Part shown: positions 33,235 through 40,781 of the stretch, piece by piece
Numbering within the stretch: the stretch's first letter is position 1
Layout of the letters: each line of letters starts with the position of its first letter
Source of the DNA: DASXSB01 sp036506275
Lineage (GTDB): Bacteria; Methylomirabilota; Methylomirabilia; Rokubacteriales; CSP1-6
DNA: 51,807 bases
Direction: 5' to 3'
Assembly: GCA_036506275.1 (NCBI GenBank)
Contig: DASXSB010000017.1
Span: 1 to 51,807 of the forward strand
Position numbers and translations under genes: made by a program
Notes under the pieces: generated by a model
Told to the model about the DNA's origin: nothing
The model's input: the letters and a program-made list of their open reading frames with translations, nothing else
Database searches by the model: none

Positions 33235-33879
33235 CTAGAGGCCGGTGATCTGGATGCCGGAGTTCTTCAGCTTGTAGCGGCGGTTGATGGTGGCGAGCAC
33301 GGCCGTGATCCCTTCCAGGGGCGCGGCGTTGGAGAGGGGCCCGACGTCGAAGGCGCGCAGTTGCATGGAGTTCGCCAGCTCCGTCACCATCGCCTTCGCC
33401 TCCGCGTCGCCGCCACACAGGAGGAGATCGCACTCGATCGGATGATCCGTCTCCGCCAGCTCGTGGGCGGCGATGTGGTGGAAGGCCGCGACCACCCGTG
33501 CCTCGGGCAGGAGCGCCTGCACCTCTTCCGCGGCGGAGCCGGCGGGCGGCGGCGTGAAGAGCCGTGGTCCCCCGAAGGTGAGGGGAACCACGGTGCTGAC
33601 GACGACCTTGCCCGCGCACGCCTCGCGGACGTCGGGAAGCGTCGTCGCCAGCCCCGTCGCCGGCAGCGCCACCACCACCACGTCGCCGAGACGAGCCGCC
33701 TCCACGTTGGACTCGCCGATCATCGGGATCTTGTGCGTCTTGTCCCGCAGCTCGGCCGCCTTCGTCTTGGCGCGCGCGGGATCGCGGGAGCCGATGATGA
33801 TCGAATGTCCCACCAGCGCCCACCGTGACCCGAGGCCCGCGCCTTCCTTGCCCGTCCCTCCGAGGATCGCGATCTTCAT
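33235..33879 (-). CDS. npdG: F420:NADP oxidoreductase (Fno/NpdG-like)
   Basis: Transfers hydride between NADPH and coenzyme F420. The 214-aa protein has the diagnostic N-terminus AILGGTGKEGAGLGSRWA followed by the NADPH phosphate-binding SRDPARA, then VVVVALPATG, the central STVVPLTFGG and AAFHHIAAHELAE motifs, and LLCGGD. It is the last gene of the F420 cluster, 10 bp after cofE. It is the likely source of reduced F420 for LLM enzymes. The call by family is strong; direction in vivo is inferred. Confidence 0.9.
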   Translation of the reverse strand: MKIAILGGTGKEGAGLGSRWALVGHSIIIGSRDPARAKTKAAELRDKTHKIPMIGESNVEAARLGDVVVVALPATGLATTLPDVREACAGKVVVSTVVPLTFGGPRLFTPPPAGSAAEEVQALLPEARVVAAFHHIAAHELAETDHPIECDLLLCGGDAEAKAMVTELANSMQLRAFDVGPLSNAAPLEGITAVLATINRRYKLKNSGIQITGL

Positions 33880-33889
33880 GCGGCGCCGT

Positions 33890-34645
33890 CTACCGGAAGA
33901 GATCGCGCGCGGGGTCGCGCAGGAGGGGCTTGCTGCCTTCCTCGCTCGCCGTGAGCGGGAGGCCGCGCACGATGGCGGCCGGGATCCGATCGAGCTTGCC
34001 CATCACGGGCTCGGCGGCGGAGGCGAGCTCGTCGGCGACGGCGAGGATGGTGGCCTGGAGCGGACGCCCGGCGGGATCGCATTCGCCGAGATAGCTGCGA
34101 AGCGGCGTGAAGCCGCTCACTCCGATGGCGACGTTCGTGAGCCCCTCGCGCCAGGGGCGGCCGAAGGTATCCGCGATGAGCACCGCCACCTCCGCCCCCG
34201 TGAGCGCGCGCACGCGCTCCCGGAGCACGCGCGCGGAACGGTCGCAGTCCTCGGGGAGGAGCGCCACCGTGTCGGTGTCCACGTTCGACTGGTCCACGCC
34301 CGCGTTGGCGCAGATCCAGCCGTGGTGGGTTTCCGTGATGAGGAGGCCGCGATCCATGCGCACGACCCGCCGCGACTCGCGCAGGATCACTTCCACGAGC
34401 CGCGCATCGCGCCCGAGCCCGGCCGCCATCGCCTGCGCCACCGCGGACGGCGTGACGTCCGGGAGTCGGACGAGGCGCCCCTCCGCCTTCGAGACGATCT
34501 TCTGGCCGACGACAACGAGGTCGGCCGAGCGCAAGGGCGTGTCCTGGCGCTGCGCCGCTTCCACCACGAGGCGCGCCACGTCGTCGCCGGGCTTGACCTC
34601 GGGGATGCCCGCGATGCCGATCACCTCGTAGCGCGGCGACGTCAT
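33890..34645 (-). CDS. cofE: CofE, F420-0:gamma-glutamyl ligase
   Basis: Adds glutamates to F420-0 using GTP. About 251 aa, the single-domain CofE form, without the nitroreductase-like C-terminal part found in actinobacterial FbiB. Motifs are GIPEVKPGDDVARLV, VVVGQKIVSKAEG, ITETHHGWICANAGVDQSN, LIADTFGRPWREG and VADELASAAEPVMGKLDRIPAAIV. The ATG at 34645 overlaps the cofC stop (ATGA), so expression is coupled. The number of glutamates added cannot be read from sequence. Confidence 0.95.
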   Translation of the reverse strand: MTSPRYEVIGIAGIPEVKPGDDVARLVVEAAQRQDTPLRSADLVVVGQKIVSKAEGRLVRLPDVTPSAVAQAMAAGLGRDARLVEVILRESRRVVRMDRGLLITETHHGWICANAGVDQSNVDTDTVALLPEDCDRSARVLRERVRALTGAEVAVLIADTFGRPWREGLTNVAIGVSGFTPLRSYLGECDPAGRPLQATILAVADELASAAEPVMGKLDRIPAAIVRGLPLTASEEGSKPLLRDPARDLFR

Positions 34646-35304
34646 GCGCGTGCGCTCGCCGGGCGCGTCTCGAGCCGCCAGCTCGCCACGAGCTGGCCGC
34701 TCTCGGTGTGGGGGCCGCGGCGGAGGAGCGCGCGCAGATCCTCGGGTCCGTCGACGTCGAGGCCGAGGCCGGGCAGCGGCACCACGCGCGGCGTCAGGTG
34801 ATGCCGACGGGCGGCGGCGAGATGGTTCTCGAACGAGGGCTCCCCGAACGTGAGCGGCATGGCGCCGGGGGGGACGAGCGCGACGCCGTTGGTGCCGAGC
34901 CCGGAGCGCGACGGCGTGAACACGGCGGCGGCGTCGGTGTCGGCAGCGGCGCCGACAAGGGTCGCGATCTCCTCCGCGGTCAGGCACGGCACGTCGCCGG
35001 GGACGGTCAGGAAGCAGCGGGCGCCGGCCCGCGCCGCCTCGCGCTGGGCGAGCGCCACCGCCGCCGTGTGCCCGCGGTTCTCGGTCTCGGGGAGCACGCC
35101 CACGCCGGCGGCGCGGGCCACCGCCTCCACGCCGGGGTCGCGCGTGACCACCCACACCGCGTCGAGGGGCGCCGCCGTCAGCGCGCGCAGGACGTCGCGC
35201 AGCATGGCGCGCGCGAGGTCGGCGCGCGCGGCGGGGGTGAGCACGGCGACCAGGCGCTGCTTGGCCTGGGCGAGGTCCTTGGCGGGCACGGCGGCCACGA
35301 TCAC
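34642..35304 (-). CDS. cofC: CofC/FbiD guanylyltransferase
   Basis: Makes the GDP-linked side-chain donor for F420-0, from 2-phospholactate or phosphoenolpyruvate depending on lineage. About 220 aa with the nucleotidyltransferase start IVAAVPAKDLAQAKQRL, the FLTVPGDVPCLTAEEI Asp-containing motif, SRSGLGTNGVAL, and FGEPSFENHLAAAR. The GTG at 35304 overlaps the cofD stop (GTGA). The frame extends upstream but only as a shadow of cofD. The true substrate is not determined. Confidence 0.92.
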   Translation of the reverse strand: MIVAAVPAKDLAQAKQRLVAVLTPAARADLARAMLRDVLRALTAAPLDAVWVVTRDPGVEAVARAAGVGVLPETENRGHTAAVALAQREAARAGARCFLTVPGDVPCLTAEEIATLVGAAADTDAAAVFTPSRSGLGTNGVALVPPGAMPLTFGEPSFENHLAAARRHHLTPRVVPLPGLGLDVDGPEDLRALLRRGPHTESGQLVASWRLETRPASARA

Positions 35305-36224
35305 GGCGCGCTCAACACGCGACGCGCGAGCGCGATCTCGCGCGCCGCGCTCGTCATGAGGGTGTCGGTGACGACGGGAACGACGCCCGTCTTCGCGAGC
35401 GCGGGCGTGCACGCGCGGTCGCGCTCGTCGAGGACGAGCCGCCGCAGCCACGGGCGATAGGCCTGTGCGACGCCGAGGGGCGACACCTCGAGGCCGCGCG
35501 CGCGCATGAGAGCGCCGGCGGGTCCGCTCACGGCCGCGCCCTCCACGATGGGGCTGACGGCGATGACGGGGGCGGCGGTGGCGCCGAGCGCCGGCGCCAG
35601 GCCGGGCACGGCGAGGATGGGCCCCATGGAGGTGACGGGGTTCGACGGACACACGACCACGACGTCGGCGCGCGCGATCGCCTCCTCGACGCCGGGCGCG
35701 GGACGGGCGGTGGAGGCGCCTGCGTACTCCACTTCGAGCACCTCGACGAGCGCCTTCTCGCGCACGAAATATTCCTGGAACGAGAGCCACCCGTCCGGAG
35801 TACGGAGGCGCGTGCGCACGGAATCGTCGGACATGGGAAGAATGCGGGGACCGACGCCGAGGCGGCGCGCGAGCTCGGCGGTGACCGCGGACAGGGAACG
35901 CCCGGCGCGCAGCCATCGCGTCCGCGTGAGATGCGTGGCGAGGTCGCGGTCGCCGAGGCTGAACCACGTCTCTCCGCCGAGATCGGCCATCGCCTGCAGG
36001 CAGCGGAAGCTCTCGCCGCTGAGGCCCCAGCCGCGCGCGACGTCGAGACGGCCGGCGAGGGCGTAGGTCACGGTGTCGAGGTCCGGCGAGACGTGCAGCC
36101 CCCAGATGTCGGCGTCGTCGCCCGTGTTCACGATGACGGTGAGATCGTCGCCGCCCACGCAGGCGACGAGGCCACGCAGGAGCTTGGCGGCGCCGGTGCC
36201 GCCGGCGAGCGCGGTCACGCGCAT
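35301..36224 (-). CDS. cofD: CofD, 2-phospho-L-lactate transferase-like F420 enzyme
   Basis: Transfers the phospholactyl or phosphoenolpyruvyl group from the CofC product onto FO to form F420-0 or its dehydro form. The 307-aa protein begins with VTALAGGTGAAKLLRGL and has VIVNTGDDADIWGLHVSPDLD, the TGE-like GLSGESF segment, FSLGDRDLATHLTRT, VVCPSNPVTSMGPILAVPG and VAVSPIVEGAAVSGPA-like motifs of the family. The ATG at 36224 is chosen because homology starts there. It is 16 bp from the GNAT-like gene upstream and overlaps cofC downstream. Confidence 0.95.
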   Translation of the reverse strand: MRVTALAGGTGAAKLLRGLVACVGGDDLTVIVNTGDDADIWGLHVSPDLDTVTYALAGRLDVARGWGLSGESFRCLQAMADLGGETWFSLGDRDLATHLTRTRWLRAGRSLSAVTAELARRLGVGPRILPMSDDSVRTRLRTPDGWLSFQEYFVREKALVEVLEVEYAGASTARPAPGVEEAIARADVVVVCPSNPVTSMGPILAVPGLAPALGATAAPVIAVSPIVEGAAVSGPAGALMRARGLEVSPLGVAQAYRPWLRRLVLDERDRACTPALAKTGVVPVVTDTLMTSAAREIALARRVLSAP

Positions 36225-36240
36225 GGCGATCCCGCGCGCG

Positions 36241-36702
36241 TCAGTCGGGCTCGGTGTCGCGCAGCGACCACAGCGCGCTCCCTCCGCGCCACGCGAAGAG
36301 TCCCCGGCCGGGACGCCCGGCGAGGGCGGCCGGGAGCGCCCCCTCGGGCACGGGGATGAAGCCGAAGCGGACCCACACGCGGTCGAGACCCTGCGGCCGC
36401 GCGAAGACCGTGCGGGCACCGAGGGCGCTCGCGTGATCGACGGTGGCGGCCACGAGCTGGGCGGCGATTTCGAGCGGCGTGGAGTCGCTCGTCACCACCG
36501 GTCCGTGGAGCAGCATCGCGCGCCCGCCACGCTCGATCACCACCGCGCCCACCAGCTGTTCCCTCTCGGGAGCGGGCACGAACGCGCCCCACGCGGCCAC
36601 GAGGTCGGCGCTCGGCGGCGGCCACGCCACGGCCGCGAAGTCGAAGAGGGGGCGTGCGGCCGCGGCGTCGGCGAGGACGCGATAGGCGATGCCCTGCCAC
36701 AC
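36241..36702 (-). CDS. GNAT-like acyltransferase, uncertain
   Basis: About 153 aa with a GNAT-like pattern: a beta strand EQLVGAVVIERGG, an LVAATVDHASALGARTVFARPQG helix-strand pair and a VRFGFIPVPEGALPAALAG ending. The CoA-binding loop is degenerate, so the family call is moderate. The GTG at 36702 is chosen because the region upstream (36729-36754) is a perfect hairpin that would not fit within a coding start, and the first 42 residues of the longer frame look noncoding. It sits directly upstream of cofD in the cofactor operon. Confidence 0.6.
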   Translation of the reverse strand: MWQGIAYRVLADAAAARPLFDFAAVAWPPPSADLVAAWGAFVPAPEREQLVGAVVIERGGRAMLLHGPVVTSDSTPLEIAAQLVAATVDHASALGARTVFARPQGLDRVWVRFGFIPVPEGALPAALAGRPGRGLFAWRGGSALWSLRDTEPD

Positions 36703-36728
36703 GCGGGGAAGGGTCGCGGAAGCGAGCG

Positions 36729-36754
36729 AGGGGCCGGACACGAGTCCGGCCCCT
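36729..36754 (-). terminator. Perfect 11-bp hairpin after the HU gene
   Basis: AGGGGCCGGAC and GTCCGGCCCCT surround an ACGA loop, about 60 nt beyond the HU stop. It is a strong stem without a T-run, and may separate abundant HU mRNA from the cofDCE transcript. Confidence 0.55.
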
Positions 36755-36814
36755 GACGGAGGCGATTCACTGTGCGGCGGCGCCGCCCGCGGCGAGGGAC
36801 GGCGCCCCCGGGCG

Positions 36815-37108
36815 CTACTTCTTGCCAAGCACGGTGTCCTTCAGGCTCTTGGCGAGGCGGAACTTGCACACGCGCTTGGCCGGGATCTTGATGGGCTCGC
36901 CCGTCTGCGGATTGCGCCCCACGCGGGCCTTGCGGTTCGCGAGCACGAGCTTGCCGAAGCCCGGCAGCACGAACCCGTTCTTGGCTTCCTTGCAGGCGAG
37001 GTTCAGGGTCTCATCGAAGATCTCCGCAATCTGCTTCTTCGACAGGTTGGTCTTCTGCGACAGGTAACCGAGCGTCGCGGACTTCGTCATCATCTTCGCC
37101 ACGGGCAT
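36815..37108 (-). CDS. HU/IHF-family DNA-binding protein
   Basis: A 97-aa histone-like protein. The dimer core KSATLGYLSQKTNLSKKQIAEIF and the DNA-binding arm GKLVLANRKARVGRNPQTGEPIKI with the conserved RNPQTGE match HU. It bends or wraps DNA and affects nucleoid structure. GGAGG lies only 3-4 nt before the ATG at 37108, so the later ATG pair (MMTKS) could be used instead. The 62-bp upstream gap contains an extended -10-like element on the minus strand. It is embedded between cofH and the cofDCE genes. Confidence 0.93.
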   Translation of the reverse strand: MPVAKMMTKSATLGYLSQKTNLSKKQIAEIFDETLNLACKEAKNGFVLPGFGKLVLANRKARVGRNPQTGEPIKIPAKRVCKFRLAKSLKDTVLGKK

Positions 37109-37170
37109 CGTCCTCCGTTCAGATGTGATGAAACGTGGAGAGAAGTAATATCACACCCCTTCCGGCACAG

Positions 37171-38436
37171 CTACCGCCCAGTAAAGCGGAACTCGCCGGA
37201 GGCGATGAGACGCCGATAGGAACCGAACCTCGTCTCGGCATCGGTGACGCTGTCGAGGGGCGAGGCCGGCTCGTCGCCGTCTCCGTACTCGTGCAGGATG
37301 CGGTACACGGTGTCGCGCTGGGCCGGCACCCGTCCCGCGTCGCGCACGAGCCGCCGCAACTCGGCGGGCGGCACGAGCTGCCCGAACTGCGCTCCCGCCG
37401 ACGTCGAGATCGACTCGTTGATGAGCGTGCCTCCGAGATCGTTGGCGCCGGCGTCGAGCAGGATCTGGGCGAGCTTGGGGCCCTCCTTCACCCACGATGC
37501 CTGGATGTTGCGGACGGCGGCGCCCAGGTAGCAGCGGGCGAGCGCGTGCATGCGCACGACTTCGACGCCGCTCGCGCCCCGCCGCACACCGGGGACGAGG
37601 CCCTTCGCGTACATCGGCGCCTCCGCATGAATGAGCGAGAGGGGGACGAACTCCGTGAAGCCGCCCGTCTCCTTCTGGATCGCGCGCAGGAGGTCCAGGT
37701 GGCGGACCCAGTGCGCGGACGTCTCCACGTGACCGTACATGATCGTCGACGTGGTGCGGATGCCGAGCGCGTGGGCGGTGGTGATGACGTCCACCCACTG
37801 CCGCACGGTGATGCGCCCGCGCGCGATGACGTCGCGGATCTCCTGGTCGAGGATCTCCGCCGACGTCCCCGGCAATGTCCCGAGCCCCGCCGCCTTCAGC
37901 TCGGTCAGGTACTCGCGGATCGGCAGCCCCGAGCGCACGGACCCGTACAGGATCTCTTCCGGCGAGAAGGCGTGGAGATGGAGGTCGGGCAGCGCGCGCT
38001 TGAGGGCGCGGCAGAGGTCGATGTAGTACCGTCCGTCCAGCTTCGGCGGCAGACCGGCCTGGATGCAGACCTCGGTGGCGCCGAGCGACCACGCCTCCTC
38101 CGCCCGCCGTACCACCTCCTCCATCGGCAGCAGATAGCCTTCCTCCTCGCGGTGATCACGGCTGAACGCGCAGAAGGTGCAGTGCTTGATGCAGACGTTG
38201 GTGAAGTTGATGTTGCGATTGACGACGAACGTGACCACCTCGCCCGCCTGGCGGCGCCGCAGCTCGTCGGCGGCGACGGTGAGGGCGTGGAGATCGCGTC
38301 CGCGCGTCTCCGCGAGGGTGAGGCCGTCGTCGACGGAGAGCTCGCCGCCGTCGAGGAGGCGGGCGAGGACGGCGCGCACGCCGCGGGCGGCGCCGTCGAG
38401 ACCGGAGCGGAGGCTACCAGCGTCGCCAGTGTTCAT
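37171..38436 (-). CDS. cofH: CofH, FO synthase radical SAM subunit 2
   Basis: With CofG, makes the deazaflavin FO from a ribityl-diaminouracil precursor and tyrosine. CofH joins the 4-hydroxybenzyl unit from tyrosine to the pyrimidine. The 421-aa protein has the radical SAM Cys triad C82, C86 and C89 (VCIKHCTFCAF) and family motifs ATEVCIQAGLPP, HAFSPEEILYG, GTLPGTSAEIL, HVETSAHWVRHL and FTEFVPLSLIHAEAP. The ATG at 38436 lies 23 bp inside the end of cofG, so the two subunits are translationally coupled. Confidence 0.96.
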   Translation of the reverse strand: MNTGDAGSLRSGLDGAARGVRAVLARLLDGGELSVDDGLTLAETRGRDLHALTVAADELRRRQAGEVVTFVVNRNINFTNVCIKHCTFCAFSRDHREEEGYLLPMEEVVRRAEEAWSLGATEVCIQAGLPPKLDGRYYIDLCRALKRALPDLHLHAFSPEEILYGSVRSGLPIREYLTELKAAGLGTLPGTSAEILDQEIRDVIARGRITVRQWVDVITTAHALGIRTTSTIMYGHVETSAHWVRHLDLLRAIQKETGGFTEFVPLSLIHAEAPMYAKGLVPGVRRGASGVEVVRMHALARCYLGAAVRNIQASWVKEGPKLAQILLDAGANDLGGTLINESISTSAGAQFGQLVPPAELRRLVRDAGRVPAQRDTVYRILHEYGDGDEPASPLDSVTDAETRFGSYRRLIASGEFRFTGR

Positions 38437-39556
38437 GCGACTCCTTCACGAGGCCGTTGTCATCCACGAGGGCGCGCACGCGACCCCGCAGCGACTCCGC
38501 CAGGAACTCGGGACGTCCCGTGTACTCGGGATAGATGGCCAGCCGCTCGCGGAGCGTGAAGCCGGCGGCGTGGGTGGCGTCCCGGAGCTGGCGTATGAAC
38601 GGCCACGGCTTTTCGGGGTTGATGTGATCGAGCGTGAGCGGCGAGACGCCGCCCCAGTCGTTGAGACCGGCCGCGATGAGCGGCGCATACGCGCCCGGGG
38701 AAAGGTTGGGCGGCGCCTGGATGTTGACGTCGGGTCCGAGGAGCAGCCGGGCCACCGCCAGCGTCTGCACGAGCTCGTCGCCCGACGGCTCGGGCGCGTC
38801 GCGCATCGGGATGCGGGGCTTGACGCGGAAGCTCTGCACGATGACTTCCTGGACGTGACCGTGACGCTCATGGAGATCGCGGATGGCGGCGAGGGCATCG
38901 ACGCGCTCCCGGGGCGTCTCCCCGATGCCGATGAGAATCCCCGTCGTGAACGGTATGCCGAGCTTGCCGGCGAGGGCGATCGTGCGAAGCCGCCGCGCCG
39001 GCACCTTGTCGGGAGCCCGGTCGTGCGCCATCCCGGGCGCGAGCAGCCGCTCCGACACCGTCTCCAGCATGAGCCCCATGCTCACGCTCACCTCGCGGAG
39101 AGCGGCGAGGTCCCGCTCCGGCATCACGCCCGGGTTGACGTGGGGCAGGAGCGGCGTGGCCTCGAGCGTGAGCGCGCACATCGCGCGCAGATAGCCGAGG
39201 GTGGTGCGATGGCCGTGGCGGCGGAGAAAGGCGCGATGCTCGGGGAAAAGGGCTTCCGGCTTGTCGCCGAGCGAGAAGAGCGCTTCCTTGGCGCCGAGCC
39301 GCCCGCCCGCCTGCGCGAGAGCGGTCACCTCGTCAGGCGTGAGCGTGTGCGCGCCCGGCTCCCCCGGGTCGCGGCGGAACGTGCAGTAGCCGCAATAGTC
39401 GCGACAGAGCGTGGTGAGCGGAATGAAGACCTTCTTCGAGAAGGTGAGGTGGCGCCCGCGTCCGCGATCGCGCAGCTCGCCGGCGGCGGCGACGATCTCC
39501 GGGAGGGCCGGCGCCGGCGCTTCGATGAGCCGCACCGCTTCCGCGTGCGAGATCAC
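38414..39556 (-). CDS. cofG: CofG, FO synthase radical SAM subunit 1
   Basis: CofG closes the 5-deazaflavin ring to yield FO. About 380 aa with the radical SAM motif CRDYCGYC (C51, C55, C58), KEALFSLGDKPE, LLPHVNPGVM, MGLMLETVSERL, ITTGILIGIGET-like FTTGILIGIGETPRER, and ISPLTLDHINPE-like VSPLTLDHINPEKPW. The GTG at 39556 is chosen: GGTGAG lies 6 nt upstream and homology starts near there, whereas the frame open to 39946 is a shadow of the preceding gene. The preceding stop sits inside this ribosome site. In some species CofG and CofH are fused as FbiC; here they are separate. Confidence 0.95.
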   Translation of the reverse strand: MISHAEAVRLIEAPAPALPEIVAAAGELRDRGRGRHLTFSKKVFIPLTTLCRDYCGYCTFRRDPGEPGAHTLTPDEVTALAQAGGRLGAKEALFSLGDKPEALFPEHRAFLRRHGHRTTLGYLRAMCALTLEATPLLPHVNPGVMPERDLAALREVSVSMGLMLETVSERLLAPGMAHDRAPDKVPARRLRTIALAGKLGIPFTTGILIGIGETPRERVDALAAIRDLHERHGHVQEVIVQSFRVKPRIPMRDAPEPSGDELVQTLAVARLLLGPDVNIQAPPNLSPGAYAPLIAAGLNDWGGVSPLTLDHINPEKPWPFIRQLRDATHAAGFTLRERLAIYPEYTGRPEFLAESLRGRVRALVDDNGLVKESHEHWRRW

Positions 39557-39563
39557 GAGGGGC

Positions 39564-40658
39564 TCACCGGCTCCGGCGCCGGCGCGCACCGCGCGCGCTC
39601 GGGCGCCCACTCCCGCGCGCGTTCGCGTCGCGCGCGGTCGCGCCGCCGCCGCGCGGCGTCGCCGCTCGTCCCGCCCGCGCGCGCGGTGCGGCCGGCTCCG
39701 CGGCGCGCAGGCGCGGGCGCACGTCGGCGGCGAAGCGCTCGTAGTTGGCGAGCGTCTCCCGCACGTCGGCGCTGGTGGGATCGAAGATGAAGTGGGTGAC
39801 GCCAAGGGCGGCGTACGTGCTGACGTCGCCGAGGACTTCCGTCGCCGTGCCCTGGAAGAGCGGACGATCGCCGCCGGCCGCCTTCGCGCGCGTGGGCTGC
39901 ACGCGCATCGGCACGCGGAAGGTGAGCGTGATCTCGTCGGGATCACGCCCCGCTTCCTTGGCGTAGGCGCGCAGGGTACGCACGCTCGCCGCGTACTCCT
40001 CGGGATGGAGCAGGGCCGGCGGCCGGAGACCGATCGGGTGCCACGCGTTGCCGAGGGCGGCCGTGCGCCGGAGCGCGGCTTCCGTGTGGCCGCCGATCCA
40101 GATCGGAATGCCCGCGCGCTGGCGCGGCTTCGGCATGACGTGGACGTCCTTGATCGTGTAGTAGCGCCCGTCGAAGCTGACGGGGTCCGTCGTCCACGCG
40201 CGCCGCATGAGCGTCAGATACTCGTCGGTGACCCGTCCGCGCGCCTCGAAGGGCTCCGTCGCCAGGGCCTCGAACTCTTCCACGAGCCAGCCCACGCCGG
40301 CGCCGAGGATCAGTCGCCCGCCCGACAGCACGTCTACGGTGGCGAGCATCTTGGCGGCGAGGAGCGGGTTGCGATAGGGCACGACGAGCACGCTCGTGCC
40401 GAGCCGGATGCGCTGGGTGGCGTGCGCGAGGAACGCGAGGAGCGCGAGTGGCTCCAGGTAATTCTGGGCGGCGCCGCCCGGAAGCTGGCGCGTGGGCGAG
40501 TAGGGATACGTCGAGCGCGCGGAGGACACCGGCAGCACGACGTGATCGCTCACGAAGGCGGAGTCGTAGCGCAGCCGTTCGGCGTCGATGGCGATCTTCA
40601 AGAGCGAGTCGGGCTCGGCGAGCGGGCCGCGACCGGGAAGCGAGACACCGAAGTCCAG
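39564..40658 (-). CDS. LLM-class F420-dependent oxidoreductase, apparent CTG start
   Basis: A luciferase-like-monooxygenase-fold hydride-transfer enzyme, probably F420-dependent given the cluster. The N-terminal strand DFGVSLPGRGPLAEPDSLLKI is encoded upstream of the first available TTG (40601), and no ATG, GTG or TTG precedes it in frame. CTG at 40658 with GGAGGGG 3-5 nt upstream is the best start. Family motifs include SDHVVLP, ALLAFLAHATQRIRLGTSVLV, RNPLLAAKMLATVD, LGAGVGWLVEEFEAL and IPIWIGGHTE. A 45-residue Arg/Ala-rich tail after VRPRL is unusual. The stop lies within the cofG ribosome site. Substrate unknown. Confidence 0.88.
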   Translation of the reverse strand: MDFGVSLPGRGPLAEPDSLLKIAIDAERLRYDSAFVSDHVVLPVSSARSTYPYSPTRQLPGGAAQNYLEPLALLAFLAHATQRIRLGTSVLVVPYRNPLLAAKMLATVDVLSGGRLILGAGVGWLVEEFEALATEPFEARGRVTDEYLTLMRRAWTTDPVSFDGRYYTIKDVHVMPKPRQRAGIPIWIGGHTEAALRRTAALGNAWHPIGLRPPALLHPEEYAASVRTLRAYAKEAGRDPDEITLTFRVPMRVQPTRAKAAGGDRPLFQGTATEVLGDVSTYAALGVTHFIFDPTSADVRETLANYERFAADVRPRLRAAEPAAPRARAGRAATPRGGGATARDANARGSGRPSARGARRRRSR

Positions 40659-40781
40659 AAGCCCCTCCGAGGAGACGGCCGGTCGAAAGTCCCGCCCATG
40701 GTAGGCCAGCCCCCCTACCTTTGCAACGAGAGGGGAGAGGGGTCCTAGTCGCCCGCGCGTTTCTTTGCTTTACTACATCGC

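Noticed and set aside
36703..36828. Longer start for the GNAT-like gene at 36828
   Set aside because: The extra residues look noncoding and cover the perfect hairpin after the HU gene.
37124..37155. TGTGAT...ATCACA inverted repeat upstream of the HU gene as a CRP-like operator
   Set aside because: The half-sites are 20 nt apart, not the 6 nt needed for a CRP/FNR dimer.
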